A DNA stretch of 38,742 nucleotides from Erwinia sp. ErVv1 (lineage in GTDB: Bacteria; Pseudomonadota; Gammaproteobacteria; Enterobacterales; Enterobacteriaceae). Below the pieces are notes generated by a model. It did not search any database, was not told the origin of the DNA, and saw only the letters and a list, made by a program, of their open reading frames with translations. The position numbers were made by a program, and so were the translations under genes. Of the stretch, positions 30,311 through 38,595 are shown piece after piece. Each line of letters begins with the position of its first letter. The first letter of the stretch is position 1. The stretch covers positions 824 to 39,565 of the forward strand of contig NZ_CDPK01000001.1 of assembly GCF_900068895.1 (NCBI RefSeq), given 5' to 3'.

Positions 30311-31306
30311 TTAAATGCTGCCCCCTTCGAAAAGGGTGAAGCCCACATTTATCGGCTCCGCCTCGGCATGGTCACCGCGGATCCTCGCCAGCAGCAGCGC
30401 AGCCGACGCCTTTCCCATCTGCTCACGAGGGGTCATGACTGTCGCGAGCTGCGGGGTGACTACCTGGGTAATATCGTGTCCGTGAAAGCCCGCAATCGCC
30501 ATATCCTGCGGTACGCGTAATCCCTGCCGCTGGCATTCAAACATCGCGCCGACTGCCAGATCGTCATTGGTACAGAACAGGCTGTCGGCATCGGGATAGC
30601 GTGTCTGAGCCTCTTTTAACAGCAGGCCGCCCATTGAGAACGATGACGCCTCTTCCATCATCACGCTGCGTGGGGTCAGTCCAGCTTCCCGCATCGCCAG
30701 CTCGTAGCCCTGATGCTTAAGCAGGGTACGCTCATCCAGCCGGGCGCCCAGATAGACCGTATTGCGGTGTCCCTTACGCAGAATGGCCTGCGTCATCTGG
30801 CGCGCGGCCTCAACGTTGTCAAAACCGACTGCCATATCCACGCAGGGAGAGATGCAGTCCATCATCTCCAGCACCGGTATGCCTGCCGTTTCGATCATGC
30901 GCAGGCTCGCTGGGGTATGGGTGCGTTCACTCAGAATCAGCCCGTCAATATTCCAGCCCAGCAGCGAGCGGATTTGCAGCTCTTCCTTTTCAGGACTGTA
31001 ACCGAAATGGCCCAGCATGGTCTGATAACCCGCCGCATCGGTCACCGCTTCAATACCGCGCAGTACATCGGCAAATACCTGGTTAGTCAGCGAGGGCAGC
31101 AGTACGCCAATCGCCCTGCTGGTGGCGTTTGAAAGAATGTCCGGCGCCCGGTTGGGAATGTAGCCCAGCTCATCCAGCGCTTCAGCAATGCGGATTTGCA
31201 GAGCGGCAGAAACCCGCTCAGGGTTGCGCAGATAGCGGCTCACAGTCATTTTGGTGATGCCCACGCGATCGGCAACATCCTGTAGCACCGGTCTTTTTTT
31301 CTTCAT
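30311..31306 (-). CDS. gntR: Gluconate operon repressor GntR (LacI family)
   Basis: A 331-residue LacI-family repressor, identical in length to E. coli GntR. The N-terminal HTH reads VADRVGITKMTVSRYLRNPERVS (about 9-31), with the hinge ending in the usual alanine/isoleucine-rich stretch. The effector domain includes RAIGVLLPSLTNQVFADVLRGIE and the C-terminal ARIRGDHAEAEPINVG. It is followed by the operator and gntKU on the same strand. A near-copy of its last 18 bp occurs 40 bp past its 3' end (see findings). Confidence 0.96.
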   Translation of the reverse strand: MKKKRPVLQDVADRVGITKMTVSRYLRNPERVSAALQIRIAEALDELGYIPNRAPDILSNATSRAIGVLLPSLTNQVFADVLRGIEAVTDAAGYQTMLGHFGYSPEKEELQIRSLLGWNIDGLILSERTHTPASLRMIETAGIPVLEMMDCISPCVDMAVGFDNVEAARQMTQAILRKGHRNTVYLGARLDERTLLKHQGYELAMREAGLTPRSVMMEEASSFSMGGLLLKEAQTRYPDADSLFCTNDDLAVGAMFECQRQGLRVPQDMAIAGFHGHDITQVVTPQLATVMTPREQMGKASAALLLARIRGDHAEAEPINVGFTLFEGGSI

Positions 31307-31402
31307 GGTTATATCAGGTCATGGAGGGAGATAGGGTGAGTGTAACAAAACTGAAGGGAAAACGGTGCAGGGCGCGGATAACCGCGCCCAAAGTGTGACG
31401 GA

Positions 31403-32098
31403 TCAGACAGGAGGGAGATCGAACAGCAGGATTTCAGCCTCGCTGGCGGCATTGATGCTCAGCAGTTCCTCATCCCAGATGGCAAACGCATCACTGGTAG
31501 ATGCCGCTGCGCCGTTAACGGTGACATCACCCCTGACCACCTGGATCCAGATGCGGCGACCCGCATCTACCGTAGCACTCCCCTGCTCGCCCGGTTTAAA
31601 CGCCCAGCGAGAGAGCGTCATGTCCTGGAAAACCTTCAGCGAACCGTCGCGCGCATCCGGTGACAGCACCAGCTGACGCCCCTGAACATCATCGAACCGG
31701 CGCTGTGCGTATCGCGGTTCAATCCCGGTTTCCTGCGGGATGATCCAGATCTGATACAGGTGCAGCGGCACCTCTTCACTGGCGTTGTATTCAGAGTGAC
31801 GCACGCCGGTACCGGCACTCATAATCTGGAACTCACCCGCCGGGATCTGCTCTTTATTGCCCATGCTGTCTTCGTGCTCAACGGTACCGGAGAGCACGTA
31901 GGTCAGGATCTCCATATCTTTGTGCGGATGGGTACCAAAGCCCTGTCCGGCATCGATTACATCTTCATTAATAACCCGCAGCGCCGAGAAGCCCATAAAA
32001 TCAGCGTCATAATAGTTAGCGAAGGAGAAAGTGTGATAGCTGTCCAGCCAGCCGTGATTAGCGTGGCCGCGCTCCTGTGCCTTACGTATATAGATCAT
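31403..32098 (-). CDS. yhhW: Pirin-family quercetin 2,3-dioxygenase YhhW
   Basis: A 231-residue bicupin of the pirin family, identical in length to E. coli YhhW. Metal-binding motifs of the N-terminal cupin are visible: the first, FGTHPHKDMEILTYVLSG, supplies two His and a Glu; the second includes GTGVRHSEYN. E. coli YhhW oxidises quercetin in vitro; its physiological substrate is unknown. The ATG at 32098 (MIYIRKAQERGH) is chosen because GAGG lies 7 nt upstream; an upstream TTG is in frame. It lies downstream of ryhB, on the same strand. Confidence 0.95.
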   Translation of the reverse strand: MIYIRKAQERGHANHGWLDSYHTFSFANYYDADFMGFSALRVINEDVIDAGQGFGTHPHKDMEILTYVLSGTVEHEDSMGNKEQIPAGEFQIMSAGTGVRHSEYNASEEVPLHLYQIWIIPQETGIEPRYAQRRFDDVQGRQLVLSPDARDGSLKVFQDMTLSRWAFKPGEQGSATVDAGRRIWIQVVRGDVTVNGAAASTSDAFAIWDEELLSINAASEAEILLFDLPPV

Positions 32099-32240
32099 AT
32101 TCAATCCTCTTCAATGTTTTAATCCAGTCTGGACCGGTTATGAACAGGATGATAGCGGAGAAAATTGTCTTCTCTGTTCAAATAATTCGACAGAGAAAAG
32201 CGGCGCTTTTCAGACATTTTGACGTGGAGATATGACGGGC

Positions 32241-32339
32241 AAAAAAAAGCCAGCACCCGAGCTGGCTAAGTAATACCGGAAGCAATGTGAGCAATGTCGT
32301 GCTTCTCCGACTGGTCCGTGAAGCCCATGTCGAAAACGC
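32241..32339 (-). ncRNA. ryhB: RyhB iron-responsive small RNA
   Basis: On the minus strand the 26-nt core starting AGCACGACATTGCTCACA (complement of 32278-32303) is identical to E. coli RyhB; this core pairs with targets such as sodB and sdhC mRNA. The next segment (GGTATTACTTAGCCAGC) differs by one base. The 3' end is a Rho-independent terminator: stem GCCAGC/GCTGGC followed by eight T residues (32241-32248). The 5' third has diverged. The start near 32339 is inferred from the promoter spacing, giving about 94-99 nt. RyhB is made when iron is scarce, binds Hfq and lowers synthesis of iron-using proteins. It sits beside yhhY as in E. coli. Confidence 0.95.
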
Positions 32340-32341
32340 AT

Positions 32342-32360
32342 GACAATAATAATCATTATC
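32342..32360 (-). promoter_or_regulatory. Fur box overlapping the ryhB promoter
   Basis: GACAATAATAATCATTATC agrees with the Fur consensus GATAATGATAATCATTATC at 17 of 19 positions. It covers the -10 element and ends 2 bp before the inferred start, so Fur with iron would shut ryhB off. This is the strongest Fur site in the window. Confidence 0.9.
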
Positions 32361-32375
32361 ATTCGCGTCTGTAAA
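32346..32375 (-). promoter_or_regulatory. ryhB promoter (-35 and -10)
   Basis: On the minus strand TTTACA (complement of 32370-32375) is followed after 18 bp by TATTAT (complement of 32346-32351), with a G start 7 nt further at 32339. Both hexamers are good sigma-70 matches. Confidence 0.7.
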
Positions 32376-32447
32376 GTTTTTTTCTTGATTTTATTGTCAA
32401 TGCCCCTGATGTTTAAGGGGATTGCCCGTTTAAAAAAAGGAGATAAA

Positions 32448-32942
32448 ATGAGTGAGATTGTGATTCGCCATGCCCTGAGTGGCGATGCCGCCGCCCTGCA
32501 TCGCATCCTGAGCCAGCCGGAAACCTATGCCGACACGCTGCAAATCCCTCACCCCTCACTCAAGCTGTGGCAGGAACGCGTGGAAAATACTCCTCCTGGC
32601 ACGCAGCGGCTGGTGGCCTGTATTGATGGTCAGGTGGTGGGCGATCTCACCCTGGAGGTTTACCAGCGGGCGCGGCGTCGCCATTCCGCTACCTTTGGTC
32701 TGTGCGTGGATTTTCATCATCGCGGGAAGGGAGTTGCACGGGCATTAATGCAGGAGATGATTAATCTCTGCGATAACTGGCTGAGCGTCGATCGTATTGA
32801 GCTGACGGTGTTTGCGGATAACGCCCGTGCGATCGCGCTGTATCAGCATTTTGGTTTTGAAACCGAAGGGCTTGCACGACGCTTCGCCGTACGCAACGGT
32901 CAGCAGACCGATGCCCTCTATATGGCCCGCCTGAAGGAGTAA
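32448..32942 (+). CDS. yhhY: GNAT-family N-acetyltransferase YhhY
   Basis: A 164-residue GNAT acetyltransferase (E. coli YhhY 162). The acetyl-CoA-binding motif GLCVDFHHRGKGVARALM (about residues 85-102) and the LTVFADNARAIALYQHFGFE motif are both intact. E. coli YhhY N-acetylates some amino acids and detoxifies related compounds. The start at 32448 (MSEIVIRHALS) has AAAGGAGATAAA directly upstream; the frame opens farther 5' but that part overlaps the ryhB promoter. It diverges from ryhB and converges with ggt. Confidence 0.94.
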   Translation: MSEIVIRHALSGDAAALHRILSQPETYADTLQIPHPSLKLWQERVENTPPGTQRLVACIDGQVVGDLTLEVYQRARRRHSATFGLCVDFHHRGKGVARALMQEMINLCDNWLSVDRIELTVFADNARAIALYQHFGFETEGLARRFAVRNGQQTDALYMARLKE

Positions 32943-32951
32943 CTCCTTCGG

Positions 32952-33010
32952 GTCGCTTTTCTTTTGCCGGTGAGATAAAAGAAAAGCGACGGCAATCCGG
33001 ACGCCGTCGC
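32952..33010. terminator. Two overlapping hairpins between convergent yhhY and ggt
   Basis: Hairpin 1 has a 14-bp perfect stem GTCGCTTTTCTTTT/AAAAGAAAAGCGAC (32952-32965 with 32977-32990). Hairpin 2 has an 8-bp stem GCGACGGC/GCCGTCGC (32986-32993 with 33003-33010). They share GCGAC at 32986-32990, so only one can form in full at a time. Neither is followed by a long T tract. They probably end transcription between the two genes. Confidence 0.65.
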
Positions 33011-33067
33011 TGTTGGTCAGACGTACCCGTTTGGCAGTAATGAGCACGTCATTCGGCAGGAGTAAGG

Positions 33068-34816
33068 TTAATACCCGGCCGTCAGGTCATCAATCGCGCG
33101 CGGATCGGATGCGCCATAGAGCATACCGTCCGGGCCGATCATAATGCTCTGGGTGCTGCCCATGGTTGGCATGACTTTCACATGCTGTCCTCTGGCTTCC
33201 AGCAGCTTCAACGTATCAGGGCTAAATCCTTTCTCCACGCGCAGCTGATCGGGCAACCACTGATGGTGGAATCGGGGTGCATTGGTCGCTTCGGCGACGT
33301 TCATGCCGAAATCAATACTGTTCACGACCATTTGCAGCACGGTGGTAATGATGCGGCTGCCGCCAGGGCTGCCCGTTACCAGCCAGGTTTTCCCTCCCTT
33401 CGCGATGATGGTCGGTGACATAGATGATAGTGGTCGTTTGTAAGGCTGTACGGCGTTGGCTTCACCGCCGACCAGGCCATAAACGTTCGGTGTCCCCGGT
33501 TTAGCGGAGAAGTCATCCATCTCATTATTCATCAGGATGCCACTGTTGCCCGCGACGATCCCGCTGCCAAAATAGGTATTCAGGGTGTAGGTGACCGCCA
33601 CCGCATTCCCCTGCTTGTCCACGACGGAGAAGTGAGTGGTTTGGTTGCTCTCGTAGGGGGCCAGCTTGCCCGGCTTTATTTCCGCGGAAGGCCGTGCCGT
33701 ATTTACGTCAATTTTCTGCGCCAGCGATTTAGCATATGCTTTGCTGGTCAGCGCCTGCCACGGCACCTTAACGAAGTCGGGATCGCCAAGATATTCAGAG
33801 CGATCGGCGTAGGCATATTTTTCCGCTTCGGCCATCACCTGCATGGCATCTGCGCTTCCGAAGCCCATTTTCGCCAAATCGAAGTTTTCGAGAATGTTCA
33901 GGATCTGCACGATATGGATCCCGCCAGAGGACGGCGGCGGCATGGAATAGACTTCATATCCACGGTAGGTGCCGCTGATGGGCTTGCGTTCAATGGCCCG
34001 GTAGTTCGCCAGGTCCGCCTTGCCAATCAGGCCACCGTGGGCCGCCATTTCACTGGCGATCTGGTCGGCTATTTCACCTTTATAAAAGGCTTCAGGTCCC
34101 TGCCTCGCAATCAGCGTCAGGCTGTGCGCCAAATTTCGCTGTACCAGCGTTTCGCCACGCTTCCAGGGCGTTCCATCCGGGCGGTAAAAGATTGCCTTAC
34201 TGTTGGGATGATTTATCAACACCTCTTTGCCATAGACGTTAAGATCGTCTGCCAGCGCTTGGTCAACCACAATCCCTTTACGGGCTAACGCAATGGCCGG
34301 TGCGATCAGGCGGCTGAGCGGCAGCGTACCGTACTCTTTATTCGCCAGCGCCAGGCCTGCAACCGTACCGGGAACACCGGAGGCCAGGGGCGAAGTCAGC
34401 GATTTTTTACTGTCGGCATTACCCTGAGCATCAAGGAACATATCGCGGCTGGCATGGGTCGGTGCCATTTCGCGGAAATCGATGGCCGTGGTGTGCCCGG
34501 AGGCGGTGCGCAGCAGCATGAATCCCCCACCACCAAGATTTCCAGCCTGAGGGTGGGTCACCGCCAGCGCATAGCCTACGGCAACGGCGGCATCAACGGC
34601 GTTACCGCCCTGTTTTAGAATGTCCACGCCAACCTGGGTCGCCAGGGCGTCAACCGACGATACCATCCCGTGCTGTTCCTTAACCGGGTGGGACGTATCC
34701 GCTTCCACGCCATAAGAAACGGGCGCTGCCGCAGGAGCGGCCGTTGCGCCCTGTAAAAATAACACACTCACTATCAGCGATCCTGCAAACCGCCCCATCA
34801 TGCCCTGTCTGCTCAT
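33068..34816 (-). CDS. ggt: Gamma-glutamyltransferase Ggt
   Basis: A 582-residue periplasmic glutathione hydrolase/transpeptidase (E. coli 580). It has a signal peptide (MSRQGMMGRFAGSLIVSVLF, cleavage near ATA|APA). It is made as a precursor that cuts itself before Thr393 in the NQTTHFSVVD motif, which becomes the nucleophile of the small subunit. The glycine pair of the oxyanion hole is in TGSPGGSRI. The enzyme starts use of periplasmic glutathione. It lies next to yhhA as in E. coli; the two genes diverge. Confidence 0.97.
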   Translation of the reverse strand: MSRQGMMGRFAGSLIVSVLFLQGATAAPAAAPVSYGVEADTSHPVKEQHGMVSSVDALATQVGVDILKQGGNAVDAAVAVGYALAVTHPQAGNLGGGGFMLLRTASGHTTAIDFREMAPTHASRDMFLDAQGNADSKKSLTSPLASGVPGTVAGLALANKEYGTLPLSRLIAPAIALARKGIVVDQALADDLNVYGKEVLINHPNSKAIFYRPDGTPWKRGETLVQRNLAHSLTLIARQGPEAFYKGEIADQIASEMAAHGGLIGKADLANYRAIERKPISGTYRGYEVYSMPPPSSGGIHIVQILNILENFDLAKMGFGSADAMQVMAEAEKYAYADRSEYLGDPDFVKVPWQALTSKAYAKSLAQKIDVNTARPSAEIKPGKLAPYESNQTTHFSVVDKQGNAVAVTYTLNTYFGSGIVAGNSGILMNNEMDDFSAKPGTPNVYGLVGGEANAVQPYKRPLSSMSPTIIAKGGKTWLVTGSPGGSRIITTVLQMVVNSIDFGMNVAEATNAPRFHHQWLPDQLRVEKGFSPDTLKLLEARGQHVKVMPTMGSTQSIMIGPDGMLYGASDPRAIDDLTAGY

Positions 34817-34971
34817 TTATACCCCTTAACATTATTATTTACGTTTATTTACCCAGGCTAAGTGTGCACGAAATAACAGAAAAGGCGAAGTCTCGTCTAA
34901 ATCAGTCAACTCCTGGAGTGACGCAGGTATGTCTGGGATATAATTAGGTATCGAAACAAGGAGGGCGTTTT

Positions 34972-35265
34972 ATGAAATGGCTAATCATTTTTGCCGCACT
35001 GGCACCGCTAAGCGGCATGGCAAACATGCTAAACAACACCAACGATCCAAATCAGCCGGGGTATAACCCGAGCACGCAGCGCGTTCAGTCACAGATGCAG
35101 ACACAGCAGGCTCAGCAACAGCTCAAGCTGCAGGCCGATCAGCAGCGCCAGAGCCAGGATCTACAGCGTAAAGTTCAGGAGCAGCGTAACAGCGCTTCGC
35201 AGCGTATTTTGAAATCGCAGCCGGGAAGCAATACTCAACCTCCGGTGCAGCAGAACAGCAACTAA
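34972..35265 (+). CDS. yhhA: DUF2756 family protein YhhA
   Basis: A 97-residue secreted protein with a short signal peptide (MKWLIIFAALAPLSGMA) and a mature part rich in Gln, Asn and Ser. The LNNTNDPNQPGYNPSTQR block just after the signal matches E. coli YhhA, which is longer (146). The rest is predicted coiled-coil. Function is unknown. A strong ribosome site (AAGGAGGG) and a TATAAT at 34939-34944 precede it; no good -35 was seen. It diverges from ggt. Confidence 0.85.
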   Translation: MKWLIIFAALAPLSGMANMLNNTNDPNQPGYNPSTQRVQSQMQTQQAQQQLKLQADQQRQSQDLQRKVQEQRNSASQRILKSQPGSNTQPPVQQNSN

Positions 35266-35272
35266 TATTGAT

Positions 35273-35312
35273 GGAGTATCTGCCGAGAATATATTTTTTG
35301 TGCAGATACTCC
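35273..35312 (+). terminator. Terminator of yhhA
   Basis: An 11-bp perfect stem GGAGTATCTGC/GCAGATACTCC with an 18-nt AT-rich loop lies 7 nt after the yhhA stop, followed by TGTTATTTT. This is a good intrinsic terminator candidate, though the loop is long. Confidence 0.65.
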
Positions 35313-35430
35313 TGTTATTTTCGCCGCCAACGGTGAAAAAACTTTCATTTCTTCTGTCAGGCCGATGTGACGCATTTACGTTATCCGGCAGCGCTCCGAC
35401 TCATCAGATAAACATAACTAATAAGGCCGA

Positions 35431-36384
35431 TCAATGTTGAATTTTAGCCAGTTCGTCTTCTGAAAGTCCGGTCATTTTCATCACGGTATTGCGATCTATT
35501 CCATTCTGCAGCATGGCCATTGCGATTTTCAGCGTAGCTTTACGCTCGCCTTCAAAACGCCCTTCTTCTCTCCCAAGCTGGAGACCTTGTTCCAGACCCT
35601 GTTCCAGGCCCGTTTTAATGCCTTTTTTTTCAAGCTGTTGTGCAATGGTCATCAGTACTTCTCCGTGTTGCGGCACCCGCTGTGCCAGTCCACATATAAA
35701 GGCTTCTGCATCTGACGATTCGCCTGCCTGTACGATATAGTGTATCAGCGATACTACCTGCGTTGAAGAAAGATATCCGGCCAGCAGAATTGCAGCCAGT
35801 CTGTCAGTCAGCTCCGCCATATCACGTTGATGAATGTGCTTTTGCAGCAGGGTCAGGGCGGCCATACTGCGGTGACCGGCTATTTCCTCGTCCGGAATAA
35901 CCGTGACGTCAACCAGCGGAAAATCACTGCTATAGAGTTTACCTGCCCGTTGCGGATCCGCAAATTCCTGCAGCCAGTTGGTGGAATAGGGATATGGACT
36001 GCGTTTACCCGCATAGAACAATATCGGTATCACCAGCGGCAGTTTGGGGTTGCCGGCTTCAAGATGGCGCTGCATTGCTGCCACCGCGTAGCGTAGTAGC
36101 CTGAATGCCATATGTTTATCCGGCGTGGACTGATGCTCAATCAGGACATGGATATATCCGTCACCCGCCACCGTTTTCAGACTGTAGAGCACATCGCTGA
36201 AATACTGGCGAAGATCATCCTCAACAAATGAGCCCGACTCCAGCTTCAGCGTGTTGAGATCGCAAAGTTCGCGCAGCGCTACCGGAAGGTGGGTTTCAAT
36301 AAAATCACGGGCAATTTCCGGCTGCGCCAAAAACTGGCGGAATATGGCATCGTGGGGCATGGGAGTGCTTGTTTTCTTTTTCAC
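35431..36384 (-). CDS. Rpn family recombination-promoting nuclease/putative transposase
   Basis: A 317-residue protein of the Rpn (PF04754, PD-(D/E)XK-type) family. The N-terminus PHDAIFRQFLAQPEIARDF and the nuclease core segments LESGSFVEDDLRQYFSDVLYS and YIHVLIEHQSTPDKHMAFRLLRY are typical, with the acidic residues of the SDVLYS and LIEHQS motifs in place. The C-terminal part has repeated GLEQGLEQGLQLG and ends KMTGLSEDELAKIQ. Rpn proteins of E. coli are DNA endonucleases that raise RecA-independent recombination; transposase action is not shown. The start is set at GTG 36384 (MKKKTSTP). In E. coli the relative yhgA sits elsewhere (near feoC), so this copy looks mobile. The flanking DNA is AT-rich. 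Confidence 0.88.
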   Translation of the reverse strand: MKKKTSTPMPHDAIFRQFLAQPEIARDFIETHLPVALRELCDLNTLKLESGSFVEDDLRQYFSDVLYSLKTVAGDGYIHVLIEHQSTPDKHMAFRLLRYAVAAMQRHLEAGNPKLPLVIPILFYAGKRSPYPYSTNWLQEFADPQRAGKLYSSDFPLVDVTVIPDEEIAGHRSMAALTLLQKHIHQRDMAELTDRLAAILLAGYLSSTQVVSLIHYIVQAGESSDAEAFICGLAQRVPQHGEVLMTIAQQLEKKGIKTGLEQGLEQGLQLGREEGRFEGERKATLKIAMAMLQNGIDRNTVMKMTGLSEDELAKIQH

Positions 36385-36545
36385 GGACGGGTCGCCTCTG
36401 GCTATGAATAGCCACAATATTATCACCCACCCTTTGTGAAAAATATTAACCGGAAACTATTAGTTAATATCAGGAAACGAAAGTTATACCAATATTCACC
36501 CCAAGGGAAAGAGAAAGAAAAAAGTGTTAAATTTAAGGTAAAAAA

Positions 36546-36580
36546 GTTGAAAGTTGAAAGTTGAAAGTTGAAAGTTGAAA
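36546..36580. repeat. Five tandem GTTGAAA heptamers
   Basis: GTTGAAA is repeated five times without a mismatch (35 bp), 162 bp upstream of the Rpn start. Unit length 7 means slipped-strand copy changes would move flanking promoter parts rather than keep a frame. It is inside non-coding DNA. Confidence 0.95.
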
Positions 36581-36737
36581 GGATATTTATCTTTCATTGC
36601 CGTGAATATGCTCTGGATATTTAATATTATACAATCGCCCATGCCCTCCATTCATGACCGCGAAAATAATGAAGTCTTCACGCCGAACGTAATAAAGATG
36701 GCCTGTAAAGAAAGCGTAGCCACAACCGATCATCGAC

Positions 36738-36764
36738 GGGTCTGCCGTCCGCCCTGGCAGACCC
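36738..36764 (-). terminator. Hairpin downstream of ugpQ
   Basis: A 9-bp perfect stem GGGTCTGCC/GGCAGACCC with a 9-nt loop lies 14 nt beyond the ugpQ stop, at the end of the minus-strand ugp operon. No T tract follows, so it may be a partial terminator or a 3'-end block. Confidence 0.55.
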
Positions 36765-36778
36765 CTGTAATAAAAGGG

Positions 36779-37522
36779 TCAGCTAAAATCAGGTCCCAGC
36801 AGATCGATACGATCGGTACAAATCGCATCTACCCCCCACTTCAGCAGCGTTCTCGCCCGTTCTGGGCTATTCACCGTATACACCAGCACGCGCAGCCCCG
36901 CCGCTTTCAAAACCGCGACCCGCGCTTCATCCAGAATTTTGTGATTAAGATGAATGGAGATGCAGTCAAGCTCCTGTATCAGTGAGAGCCAGTCCTCGCG
37001 CCACTCATGCAGCAGCAAGCCCCGCGGAAGCTCGGGTGCGGCCTGCTTTGCCGATTCCAGCGCCTGAGTGGAAAATGAGGAGAGCAGCGGTGGGATCTGC
37101 GTATGCCAGAAGTCACGCGCCGCCACCGCCACCGCATGACCGGTTTCAGCGTCAAGGCCGGTCGTTGGTTTGATCTCGATATTCGCCATCATCTGATATT
37201 TCGCGCAGCGCTCAGCAACATCCGCCATAAGCGGCAGCCGTTCATGAGCAAAAGCCTTGCTAAACCAGCTGCCGGCATCCAGCTGCAAAAGTTTTTCCCA
37301 CGGAAGCTGCCCCGCGAGGCCCCAGCCATTGCTGGTGCGGTCCAGCGTGTCATCGTGCAGCAGAAATATTTCGCCATCGAGCGAAAGCTTTGCATCAAAC
37401 TCAATCATTTTGTGCCCCAGCCTGGCCGCCGTATCAATACCGGCTAAGGTATTTTCCGGGGCCAGCTTACCGCCCCCGCGATGGGCGACAATGTGAGGAT
37501 AGGGCCAGATGTCATACGTCAT
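36779..37522 (-). CDS. ugpQ: Glycerophosphodiester phosphodiesterase UgpQ
   Basis: A 247-residue cytoplasmic enzyme, identical in length to E. coli UgpQ, that hydrolyses glycerophosphodiesters taken in by the Ugp transporter to sn-glycerol 3-phosphate and an alcohol. The motifs [13 protein letters not shown] (12-24) and [13 protein letters not shown] hold the catalytic histidines and metal ligands. Its ATG overlaps the ugpC stop by 4 bp (ATGA), a sign of coupled translation. It is the last gene of the ugp operon. Confidence 0.97.
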   Translation of the reverse strand: MTYDIWPYPHIVAHRGGGKLAPENTLAGIDTAARLGHKMIEFDAKLSLDGEIFLLHDDTLDRTSNGWGLAGQLPWEKLLQLDAGSWFSKAFAHERLPLMADVAERCAKYQMMANIEIKPTTGLDAETGHAVAVAARDFWHTQIPPLLSSFSTQALESAKQAAPELPRGLLLHEWREDWLSLIQELDCISIHLNHKILDEARVAVLKAAGLRVLVYTVNSPERARTLLKWGVDAICTDRIDLLGPDFS

Positions 37523-38592
37523 TCGAGTCGTTGTCCGTTACTGGTATCAAAGAAATGAAGCGCGTCAGGCGGCAGATGAAGCCAGAGCGTGCTGCCCGGC
37601 ACAGGCCGCTGATCATGCGGCAGACGTGCTATCACACGACTACCCGCCCATCGACCATGGGCAAGATTATCTGCCCCCAGCATCTCCAGCGACTCCACCA
37701 CCATCGGCAGGCCACCTGCCGATGCCGTAGAGAGCTTAATATGCTCCGGACGGATACCCAGCGTCAATGCACGCCCTGCCCAGCCACTTTTCTGTTCCAC
37801 CAGCGGAAGGGAAAAATCACCCGACATCACCAGCTGCGTCCCTGACGCATTGATCACCCCCTCCAGCAGGTTCATCGCTGGCGCGCCGATAAAACTGGCG
37901 ACAAAGCGCGTTGCCGGGCGCTCGTAGATCTCTACCGGCGTACCCAGTTGCTCCAGCACACCACTGTTCATTACCATCACCCGCTGCGCCAGCGTCATGG
38001 CTTCGACCTGATCGTGCGTAACATACAGGCTGGTCGTGTTCAGACGCCGATGAAGCAGCTGTAGCTCCAGCCGCATCTGCACGCGTAGACGGGCATCCAG
38101 GTTGGATAAAGGCTCATCGAAGAGAAACACGGCAGGCTCGCGGACGATGGCCCGTCCCATCGCCACCCGCTGACGCTGTCCGCCGGAAAGCTCCCGTGGA
38201 CGGCGGTCCAACAGCGCCTCAAGCTCCAGGCTGCGCGCCGTGTCGAGTACGCGCTGGCGTATATGCGTTTTGCCCATGCCGCGAATTTTCAGGCTGTAGG
38301 CCATATTCTCCCCGACGCTCATATGCGGATAAAGCGCATAGTTTTGAAACACCATCGCAATACCCCGATCTTTCGGCTCCCGATCGGTAACGCGCTGGCC
38401 ATCGATATAAATATCGCCGCTGGTGACCCGCTCCAGTCCGGCCACCATGCGCAGCAGGGTCGATTTACCGCAGCCGGAAGGCCCCACCATCACCATAAAC
38501 TCGCCGTCATGTATGGTCACGTTAAGCGGCTGAATAATCTGATTTTTACCATCATAGGACTTGGTTACAGCCTGAATACTGACTTCTGCCAT
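37519..38592 (-). CDS. ugpC: sn-glycerol-3-phosphate ABC transporter ATP-binding protein UgpC
   Basis: A 357-residue ABC ATPase (E. coli 356) of the MalK type. Walker [10 protein letters not shown] is at 37-45, the signature LSGGQRQRV near 135, and Walker [14 protein letters not shown] near 155. The C-terminal regulatory part follows the OB-fold pattern ([10 protein letters not shown]). It powers import of glycerol 3-phosphate and glycerophosphodiesters through UgpA and UgpE. In E. coli ugp is induced by phosphate starvation (PhoB); the promoter is outside this window. Confidence 0.97.
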   Translation of the reverse strand: MAEVSIQAVTKSYDGKNQIIQPLNVTIHDGEFMVMVGPSGCGKSTLLRMVAGLERVTSGDIYIDGQRVTDREPKDRGIAMVFQNYALYPHMSVGENMAYSLKIRGMGKTHIRQRVLDTARSLELEALLDRRPRELSGGQRQRVAMGRAIVREPAVFLFDEPLSNLDARLRVQMRLELQLLHRRLNTTSLYVTHDQVEAMTLAQRVMVMNSGVLEQLGTPVEIYERPATRFVASFIGAPAMNLLEGVINASGTQLVMSGDFSLPLVEQKSGWAGRALTLGIRPEHIKLSTASAGGLPMVVESLEMLGADNLAHGRWAGSRVIARLPHDQRPVPGSTLWLHLPPDALHFFDTSNGQRLE

Positions 38593-38595
38593 CGT

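Larger units (their letters stand above)
36385..36778. other. 394-bp AT-rich intergenic region between the Rpn gene and ugpQ
   Basis: The region is clearly more AT-rich than its surroundings. It holds the Rpn gene's promoter side, five copies of a 7-bp repeat (36546-36580) and the ugp hairpin. One frame of about 136 codons crosses into ugpQ antisense and is not believable. I saw no other gene. Confidence 0.5.

Noticed and set aside
36575..36985. 136-codon plus-strand frame starting in the GTTGAAA repeat
   Set aside because: It starts at TTG, runs through the ugp hairpin and into ugpQ antisense; its product is not protein-like.
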